Positions 55,888 through 64,000 of a DNA stretch of 64,000 bases are shown piece after piece. Origin of the DNA: Mesotaenium endlicherianum (lineage: Eukaryota; Streptophyta; Zygnematophyceae; Zygnematales; Mesotaeniaceae); the NCBI GenBank assembly GCA_009602735.1, contig WELA01005585.1, positions 53,090-117,089 of the forward strand, read 5' to 3'. The stretch's first letter is position 1, and each line of letters begins with the position of its first letter. A program made the translations under genes and the position numbers. The notes below the pieces were generated by a model. The model did no database searches. It had not been told where the DNA came from and saw only the letters and a program-made list of their open reading frames with translations.

Positions 55888-58717
55888 CTACTTTTTATTC
55901 CTACGAACAATTTGCAACACTCTCTTGATGGCCATACCAACAGAGAGGGTGGCTATAAGTGCGATGCCACTAGATCTCAAATCAGATTTCACTGGGGGCA
56001 GAACAACAGGAGCAATACTTGTTGATGCAAAACATGTCTGCCCTGTACGTGAACTCACGGGGTTTTCCGTCTGGTGCATAGCTGCTTCCTCGAGTGCTGA
56101 GGCGTGACGGCTCCTTCGGCCATTTCTACTTGTCCAGTGTGCAACAAAAGCCGTGCCCTCGACAGGCGGAGCTTCAGTCTTTATTAGTAGCAAGGGTGTC
56201 AAGCCCAATAGACAGCCACAAGTGACTCCGATGCATGCACCAGTTGTCTCGGCCACGTAGTACTCTTTGAATTCCATCTGCAGCGAGGAAATTCGTAGGT
56301 CCGGCATGAACTTGCTCATCGCATTCTCTATGTACTCTTTGAAGTAGGTTCCAAAAAGGTCCGCTACTGCATTGCCCATACCTGCAGACTGCAGGAACAC
56401 AAGTGCAAAGTATCCTGATTAGGAGTCAGCACCTCCACCGGTAGGATACGCCTAGACTATTGTTTTTATATGACCAGTTGCTTGTAGGTGCCACGTCGGC
56501 CTTGTCTTCTTACGCCCTGAACCACTCTTTATGAGGAGTTACTGAAACTACCAGGAGCTGTAGGCTAAACACTTATAGCTCTGCCACGCGAGTCCTTATA
56601 GCCCAAAGCTCTCTGCACTCTGTCACCCAATAATTGCAATTAGTGTCAAACTAATGCAAGATATATCGGGCAGACATGACAACCTTCATTATCCTTTACT
56701 CTTCGTTGAAACAGCTTCAACCTGCCATGAGTGCTTCTTGTATAAGTATTGAGAAGCTCAGCGCCAACCCCACACTACATCCTGCTGCATCATTGCACCT
56801 CATGGGTGTGGCAACATTAAGATTATGAATCTGAACATGAGGTCTGGATGCAGCTTTTTACCCTGTTCTTTTTGTGCTGAAAGTAGAGCAGAACAGTACT
56901 ACAGTGTCATGGATTTCTCTCGTTACAAGGCCATGCTGGAGCCGAGAAAGAGTAATAAGCGGCACAAACCATCAGGGTGGGCAAACCAAGCGTGCCGCCA
57001 ATGGAGTTCTGAATCGCGTCCCCGGCCACAATCATCACCGCATTATCTGCAGCACCAGGCAGTCACCTCACTATATTACAAGCAGCCAGATACAGCACCT
57101 CACTGAGACGAGGGTGCCAGCATTAGAGTGCATTAAAAACTCAAACAAGTGCCAAATTTACATTCACCACCTCCTGCATTGCAAACTCAGTACGAGGTTT
57201 GGACACGTTCTATGTCCCTGAGGATTTGCTGAGCAACAGAAAGTAACAGAAAGGACCAGCCAACAACGGCCAAAAAAAGGTTGATGATAAGGCAATGTCC
57301 AACTTTTGCCCCCGGGAACATGATGCTTGAGCGAAGGCGTTCAACTCCATTTGGCACACGAAGACAGCATCTATCTGGCCCAACTCTAAAAAACATTTGT
57401 CATTAATTAACCATGAAAACTTACCGGTGAAACCAAAGCCAAATGCACCTGCAAGGGAATCAAACAAAGTTGTGTTAGATCTGCCGATCATAACTTGTCA
57501 GTCATGGTTGCAAGGAGGACCGACATCTAACCAATACCCAGCTGCTATAATAAATTGCTCACGGTGGTAAAGCTCTCTTATATTTTCCAAGGATTAGGCC
57601 AAATTTCCCAAAACCAGCAAACTCTGCAGGACCTCCACACCTGCCATATGACTTTTTCCCGTGAGGAAGGGGAGGGTGTGACCTCTTGTAAATTCTCCCC
57701 CCTTGGAAAATGGATGCCAGAATATAACGTACCGATTGCTGCTCGTGTTCCCACCCGCCATATCTGCTTTGATGTAAGTGGCTTTGCCGAATGCCCATAC
57801 TTGACCGCTTGTGCCTCAACGAAAGCCGAAAACTCGGAAGGGTCCAATACTCCGTCGGAGTTGACATCGGCCAATTTGAAGTAGTCCTCTGCTGTTTGAG
57901 GATCTGGACCATCATATAGTGCAAGACAGAATAGTTAACCCCTACATGTGAACTGCACAAGAGTAATAGTATGTCACATCATACTCTCAGATATGTGCCG
58001 CGTTGGCATTGCTCCCAATCTCTGTTCAAAATGTGCTGTTGCATCGTTGAAAACTTTTTGGAAAATTTCCTGTCTCTTCATGACTCCTTAATGCTTAATG
58101 AATTATAAAAACTATGGAACCTGCAGTCATCCAGCCAAGCTCTCAAGGCAGAGTACAGTAAACTTCAGGAATATGACTATTGTACCTGTTTTTGCAAAGA
58201 GAGCGACAACTAAAGCAGCTCGACTTCGCGCATCCAAAGATGTGACAAGACTAGTCGCCACTTCTGCTGCAAGTGTAGAATCCCCCTTCAGAGCAGATGA
58301 GAACTGTTCCACCAACTCCACGGAATCTATCTTACTGACTACATTTCCTGCATCACTTCCCGGTGAAGCTCCAGAATCAGCTCCACCTTCAACTACTACC
58401 TCGTAATTTTCTGTAGAATAAATAGGACTCGAACGTCTTTGTGAAGCCTTCTTGCGACTAGCGCTATTCCACTCTGAAAGCAGCCCGTCCGAGCTAACAA
58501 AAGGGCTGCATGCTTGATGAAATGAGCCGGCACCATAATCACCAGCTGCTGCAACGCCCCGAGTTCTGGAAGATCGAGCATGGCCTAGCACAGAACTCCT
58601 ACTGCGTTGCAATATTCCGACCCTGATTTCATTGCTTATACTTTCACAATATGATCCTCGCAATACAGATTCTAAGCAAGCTACCTCCACCCCAAGTACT
58701 GCACAAATAGCAGCCAT
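55888..58717 (-). CDS. EF-hand / TMEM65-like membrane protein, five exons
   Basis: Exons on the minus strand: 58717-58186, 57891-57733, 57448-57425 (24 nt), 57046-56970 and 56388-55888. Lengths sum to 1293 nt (430 residues), all introns GT-AG with matching phase (1, 1, 1, 0). The N-terminus is rich in Ser, Arg and Ala with few acids, like an organelle transit peptide. A canonical EF-hand loop (DVNSDGVLDPSE, about residues 186-197) precedes a TMEM65-type domain. That domain reads AAIGAFGFGFTDNAVMIVAG, then SAGMGNAVADLFG and ETTGACIGVTCGCLLGL, with another hydrophobic segment near the C-terminus. Animal TMEM65 is a mitochondrial inner-membrane protein tied to sodium/calcium exchange. Calcium-linked transport in an organelle membrane is therefore a reasonable inference, not shown. 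The exon 2 acceptor could be three bases further in (57888). Confidence 0.85.
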
Positions 58718-60528
58718 TAGTTTGATTCACAAACTATACGATGATGTTCCAAACCATGACGCATAGCTTGTAGTATCTTAGGCCCTGGCCGCGTTGCTTA
58801 ACTGTGGAGGAGCCTAATGAAATGAACTCCTGGCAACAGGAAAAACCACGGACATTACAGGAAAAACCACGGACAGTTGAGCATTCCGAGACTATGTTGC
58901 ATATAGTGGCAGACTGTTAGTATTGGTTAGTATAGTGGCTTTGTAGTGACATGAACTAATGGTATCTGATGTTGTCTGGTGCAGTGCTGCTATCCATTTC
59001 GACACCAGCTAGAAGACAGTGTAGATCTTAAAGTAGTGCCCTCGGTCGTGCGACATGTGGCACGTGAGGTGGAAAATGGGCATCTGTGTTACTTACTCAT
59101 TTAACTGCTATTAAATAATGTATAACAACGCCCTAATAAGCGTCGACCGGGTTATGGCTTTCAATATTCGCACATGTGATAGCACACGCATCAGCTGATC
59201 TTATCTCACGATAATAATGAGGATGAAGTATTTAAAAGAAGCAACCTAAAAATATGTAAGTCGTAAACTGGCCAGAAATCAATTAGCAAATTATGCTTCT
59301 ACCCTCTAAATGTCAAAATGCACGGGAATCATCCTCAAACTTTTGACATTATACGAGAATACGCTCCACACACTTTTTCCTCGTAATTGTTGAATGTAAC
59401 CATTTGGTGCACAAAAAAACCACCAAAATGCAGATACAAAACAATTTGAGGGCTTTCTCTTCTTTTGCTTCATACCTTGTCCACCCTCCTTATATAAACG
59501 CATAAAATTTAGAGAATATTGACCATGATATTTCCTCTCACACCTGCACCAATGTATAAATCCTAAGGGAAGCGTCGATGTCATAAACCCTGAAGCCTCC
59601 TTCATACGCCTCTAGGCTATGAGAATCTATGAACTAAATCACACTGCAATTGTACTACTTATTCTATTCCTAGTCACAAGCCTAGTCTACCCTCATAATG
59701 ATGTAAAGTAAAAGGTTTCTTCATTAATGAAAGGTAAGGCAAAATTGAAGAAAAGGTAATAAGAAAACAAGGTTGTTCATCCTGAGCTCAGAACCGTAGA
59801 CTGATAAGCGTGTCAAAAAGTCATGTCAGGCCAACTTTTTGTGAGAAAGTTAGATTCGTAAGTAGTGACAGGGGGACCTAACAATGATTAGAATTACGTG
59901 TGTGGATTGGCAATGTCAAATCCTTTCATGGTTCGAGAGTAATTTTCGTTTATTTTAACAACTTGAAAGATAAAAGTGCAATCTGCTAAACATCGATTGA
60001 CGAAATTGCTGCTGGGACTAATTACAACGCCGTGGCCCGTTGGGTGCTGATCCACACGAATTCACTTCATGAATCTTAACAAATACCAGCTGGAATTACA
60101 ACTTTAAGCAATAGGAATTATTGGGATTAAGCGGCCAATAAAAGGAGCAGAGTGCCCTAGTGAAAGCATACTAACACAAGAAGAACTAAACAAGTTGCAC
60201 ATATACTCAAGTGTGCAGTGGCATATCAATAAGAAAACTATGCAAAATTACTGAACATTTCAAATATAGGAAGGTACTCACAATTGAAATAACATAGAAG
60301 GTCTTGTCAATACGTACCCATAGAAACTTACAAGAGTGAAAGCTGTTTAATAATGAAGAAACTATGCCTATGTATATTTTTTTGACCTAAGTCCTTATCT
60401 CTATGAGGAAGGGCCGTTTAAGTGTTTAGTCGAATTGTTTCCAGGATATTCGTGAGTATGCCAAATGAGCCTCATTTGACGTGTCGGGTTGTACTGCATT
60501 AATTCATTATGTAGTAAATTAATTGCAT

Positions 60529-60561
<33 letters not shown>

Positions 60562-61125
60562 ATAAGTAATATGTTCAATGTACTCACATGTGCGTGCGTT
60601 TATCGAAATGAACATGTATCGAGATAATGCGAGTTGATTCTCTTACTTTGTCGAATTGGTCAGGCGGATGACTTTTGTATCATAGTATAAATTGCTGAAA
60701 TTATGAGTAAATATATATAGGACATAATATCAGTAGGTTGATACATAATACGCTTGCATAATAGTAATCAGTATACTTGGACTTAGTACGCTGAAGATGG
60801 ATATATACATATAGATAATTAAGTGTGGCACATGTGACCGAGCTGTAGTATACTGAAAGGCAAGAGGTCAACATAGATTCGATAAATCAACGTCCAACGA
60901 GTGTGGTTAATTCCTGGGTACACGGAGCTGTCGTTAGTCAACTGAACAGTTAGGACTTTAGTCATACGACCAATTAATATGGTCGTTATACCTAAATCCG
61001 TGGGTCCCAACTTAACGCGTTATCCAGGAAACGGCGCACCTTGCATCGTGGTCAACCAGGTAGTCACTAGGTACTTAGCAGGCTTAGATCTTGTGGTCCC
61101 ACATTTTAGACAGTAGGATTTAAAA
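58718..61125. other. AT-rich intergenic region
   Basis: No supported gene. It includes the upstream region of the EF-hand gene, an (AC)n(AT)n run at 60528-60562, and near 60885-60955 a short piece resembling the family B LTR in + orientation. Confidence 0.5.
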
Positions 61126-61884
61126 ACAAAATGACTTACAATAGGCGACCAACAAAGTAAAAGATCGTCATATCAGTAGGTAATCTTTCTGGTGTTTTCT
61201 GGCTAACTTATTAATCAGCAAAATACAACACAACTAACAAGAGGAATATTCACAAATCAAATGCACGTTACGAGCATTAATCATCTAATCAATAAACTCA
61301 CACATAAGCAAGTTTAGTAAGCAGCTCGTGTAACGACTTGCAGCCTTGAAATCACACGTTCTCAGTGAGCTGTACAGAGAGTTGGCCTTGTTTCCAAAAT
61401 GCCAAACTCAAGAGCATAACCTAGCTTCTATATATATATGATGAGTTTACTATTCAACGGTCAGTGTGATGGCACAGCCTACCCGATAATTAACCACATT
61501 GGTAGGACCTCAGCTAACCAAATTCACAGCCATCTCCTATCATTTCGCAACGCCATCCACCCAAGGGTGACATTTGACCACTCATCTAGCACATCACACT
61601 TAGATGCATAATTAGGCAATACACTGTTACCGCGTACGGCAGTCAGCTAACTGTCAAAGAATGTGTCAGCAAGCTAACCTTTGGTGGACTTCAACCTACT
61701 GTACCCAGTTGAGTCATTACACTGAAAATTACTAAAAGTTTAGCAAATTTATTAATATCCAATTCAGCAAATTGTACTTCATTAACTATTATATTAAATG
61801 AATATTACATCTTCCAATATACTGATTCATTACAATCCTTTTAATTTAACTAACTGTCGTCTCAACAACACTAAGCACTCATCC
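61126..61884 (-). mobile_element. Relic of the 3' end of a family B element
   Basis: About 61126-61834 is a diverged family B LTR in minus orientation, ending ...CTGATTCATTACA on the + strand. The next 50 bases (61835-61884) resemble, reversed, the segment just before the LTR at 3598, including the polypurine-tract region. So this is a 3' LTR with adjoining internal sequence, not a solo LTR. It is cut off at 61885 by the insertion of C2. Many substitutions make it older than the copies at 3.6 and 19 kb. Confidence 0.65.
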
Positions 61885-62387
61885 TGTAGTGATTTGAGTT
61901 ATTACATATTAGTTTGCATTTATTTTGATGTTTTCAAATATATTTGGAGTAGTATTGTGTGGATTCAAGTATGAATAGGTACTCTAGTGACTTGGTTCAT
62001 GTCCTTTGAACCATCTAAGGCATTTCCGAAGTTAGAGGAAAGACCTAGAAGAACTCCACGTGGCAAAAGTCAAATGTGCCATTTTTAGGTCAAAAGGACA
62101 TGTGTACATTATTATAGAAAGAGGTGGCAAGTTCTGGGATGTGTTGGGTGCCAACACATCAACATACACCTTCCTGAAAATTACTTATTTAGCAAGTATA
62201 TAAATAAGAGCTAGAACATAGAAAGACATTCCTGAATCACTCTTGTACTTTCCAAAATCCAGAAATATATTAACTTTCAAGAAGCCTTCTCTCTTTCAAG
62301 AAGCTACCACTTGTGTTCAAAGATCCTTGTCTTGAATAGATAAAGTATTATATTTCACTAAGTACTTCATCTATCTGTTTCACTACA
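61885..62387 (+). repeat. C2 5' LTR (503 bp)
   Basis: TGTAGTGATTTG...TTTCACTACA, followed after one base by TGGAATCGGAGCTAGGC (62389-62405). This is the primer site with an extra change (TGGAATC against TGGTATC in C1). Confidence 0.9.
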
Positions 62388-62421
62388 GTGGAATCGGAGC
62401 TAGGCACGTTGGTAGCACAAG

Positions 62422-63705
62422 ATGATGGCCGATCCTCAAGACCAACAGCAAGCTTTCGAAGGAAGCCCTTCCTCTCCAAGACACCCTCCTCCAGCGCCGA
62501 TGGGAGAGCCCACTCAAGAAAATCTGCAACAACAAGAAGCACCACAAGGAGGAGTACACCCTCCTCCAGCGTCGATGGGAGAGCCTACTCAAGGAAATCT
62601 GCAACAACAAGAAGCACCACAAGGAGGAGCACCGTCAAATCCCGTGGCAGCCGCTATAGCAAAGTTGACCCCACCACAAGGAGTTCCCGCAAATGAGTGG
62701 GCAGCCTTCCTAATGACCGTCCACAACCAAGTGGGCTTGGCCACCTATGAAGCAACCGTGCAAGCGTCAAGAGAAGCTATGGCTGCCATGGTTGCCCCTA
62801 TTGCGAGCAATGCTCAAAATCCAGCCCCGGCTCAAGCGCCTCCACAAGAGCCAACGAGAGCAAGGAAACTCATCAAGCCCGGCAAACCCGACACTTTCAA
62901 CCCCGGGAAAGGTGCCAACCTGAATTTATGGCTCTACCAAGTGGAGACGTACCTCGCATTCCTTGAAGTACCCGAGGAGGACTACGTTCCCTTTGCCGTC
63001 ACCTTACTTAGAGGAGCAGCAACATCATGGTGGCGTAACTATCAAGCGGCTATATATCAAGCTATGGCGCACCCCATGCTCGGCCAAGAGCCCCCACCAT
63101 CATATGCAAGATGGGCAGATTTTCGTGAGGCCCTCAAGAAGCAATTCATGCCCATCAATGCCGAGAAGATTGCCCGAGGAAAGCTCCACCATCTCAAGCA
63201 AACGACGTCCGTTCAAGAGTGTACATCCAGATTTCACGCCCTCACTCTTAAGATCCCCAACATGTCTCTCGAGGAGAAGATCGACCGCTACATCTTTGGC
63301 CTCAAACCCAAGGTGGCAAAGGAAGTGGAATTACGCGACTTGACGGACTTCTCAAAGATCATTGAAGTGGCCCAAACGGTGGATACCTTGGATTTCAAGC
63401 ACTCCGTGCCTCCATCTTCACGGGTTCCGACGACGCGGATGTACGCAGCCCCTTCCACATCCGAATCTGGACCCACACCCATGGAAATCGGAGTTATTAA
63501 AAGGGACCCCGCGGCTGCTCGGAAGAGTGGAAGACCCTCCAATGACACTTATGATGCAAGAAACCAGCAAGGAGTGAAAGCAAGACTCTCCCCGGCTGAA
63601 AAAGAAGCTCTCATGACGGCTGGACTATGCTTTTATTGCAAGGAAAAGGGCCATCGTGCACTCTCATGCCCCAAAAAGTTGTCAAAAAACGGACAGCGCC
63701 GGTAG
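62422..63705 (+). CDS. gag: C2 Gag polyprotein
   Basis: 427 residues, almost the same as C1 Gag but beginning with two Met codons. It has the same 25-residue N-terminal repeats, Ty3 capsid domain and CX2CX4HX4C knuckle ([14 protein letters not shown]). A few substitutions are visible, for example a Cys in place of Tyr in VQEYTSRF and Lys for Glu in LTLEIPN. It is intact and ends at TAG 63703-63705, inside the frameshift stem. Confidence 0.92.
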   Translation: MMADPQDQQQAFEGSPSSPRHPPPAPMGEPTQENLQQQEAPQGGVHPPPASMGEPTQGNLQQQEAPQGGAPSNPVAAAIAKLTPPQGVPANEWAAFLMTVHNQVGLATYEATVQASREAMAAMVAPIASNAQNPAPAQAPPQEPTRARKLIKPGKPDTFNPGKGANLNLWLYQVETYLAFLEVPEEDYVPFAVTLLRGAATSWWRNYQAAIYQAMAHPMLGQEPPPSYARWADFREALKKQFMPINAEKIARGKLHHLKQTTSVQECTSRFHALTLKIPNMSLEEKIDRYIFGLKPKVAKEVELRDLTDFSKIIEVAQTVDTLDFKHSVPPSSRVPTTRMYAAPSTSESGPTPMEIGVIKRDPAAARKSGRPSNDTYDARNQQGVKARLSPAEKEALMTAGLCFYCKEKGHRALSCPKKLSKNGQRR

Positions 63706-63719
63706 GCCAGGAGCCTACC
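63684..63719 (+). promoter_or_regulatory. C2 -1 frameshift signal
   Basis: A AAA AAC at 63684-63690 in the gag frame, a 10-nt spacer, then GGTAGGC (63701-63707) pairing with GCCTACC (63713-63719). Identical to C1. Confidence 0.8.
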
Positions 63720-64000
63720 ACCCCAAGACCCACTTCACGAGAAGGCAACAAGACAAGTGAGGTGGAGACCCCCGTTGGAGACGACGTCCCAGCCCCAATG
63801 AGTTTGAGAGGTAACCTTGGAGGAGAGAAGGTCCACATCTTGGTGGATAGCGGAGCTCAAGGCAACTTCATTGCTGCAGATTTTGCCATCAAGCACGGAA
63901 TTACTATGCAAATTCTTGACCACGACGAGGAGATTATGATGCCCGACGAATTCTCCTATACTACCCCTTCCAAGAAGACGTACCCCTTGGCACTCTCTAT
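63690..64000 (+). CDS. pol: C2 Pol, N-terminal part
   Basis: Open in the -1 frame from the slippery site to the window end. It contains the retropepsin active-site stretch [12 protein letters not shown] and continues as in C1 Pol with several substitutions. The rest lies outside the window. Confidence 0.85.

Larger units (their letters stand above)
61885..64000 (+). mobile_element. Element C2: second chromovirus copy, cut by window edge
   Basis: The 5' LTR at 61885-62387 is 503 bp, the same length and ends as in C1. Primer site, gag, frameshift signal and the start of pol follow in the same order. LTR differences from C1 are more numerous than between the two C1 LTRs, so C2 is a separate insertion. 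The base string before the LTR is CATCC; its partner would lie beyond the window. Confidence 0.92.

Overview
The window is nuclear DNA of a streptophyte, most likely a charophyte alga of the Chara type (inference). The reasons are a plant-style malectin receptor kinase, GC-rich exons with long (TG)n-rich introns, Ty3/chromovirus elements primed by an initiator-Met-like site, and no prokaryotic features. Layout: 1-20 kb is a nest of retroelements, 22.1-53.1 kb is one very large receptor-kinase gene on the + strand, 55.9-58.7 kb is a five-exon gene on the - strand, and 61-64 kb is a second retroelement nest. || Retroelement nest (1-20 kb). The oldest layer is a decayed minus-strand Ty3-like element (element A, about 4316-20079). 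Read 5' to 3' on the - strand it encodes gag, protease, a DNA cytosine-5 methyltransferase, a linker, reverse transcriptase, RNase H and integrase. It was hit three times. A solo LTR of family B lies in gag (19092-19811). A complete chromovirus, C1, lies in the linker (7507-14186, target duplication TCCTG). A + strand family B element cuts the integrase (LTR 3598-4315). Removing C1 or the solo LTR, with one target-site copy, restores an open reading frame at each junction. C1 looks young and carries a clear -1 frameshift signal between gag and pol. || Receptor kinase (22130-53103). I resolve 39 exons whose lengths sum to 8178 nt, giving a protein of about 2725 residues. It has a signal peptide, six tandem malectin-like modules of 354-396 residues, one transmembrane helix and one RD-type Ser/Thr kinase. 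Each module is a five-exon cassette (six exons in the last) bounded by phase-1 introns. Known CrRLK1L receptors of the FERONIA type have one such module, so six in a row is the most striking feature here. || Minus-strand gene (55888-58717). Five exons, one only 24 nt, encode a 430-residue protein with an EF-hand followed by a TMEM65-like membrane domain. || Right end. A relic of a family B element (about 61126-61884) is interrupted by a second chromovirus, C2, which has the same gag and the same frameshift signal as C1 and runs off the window.
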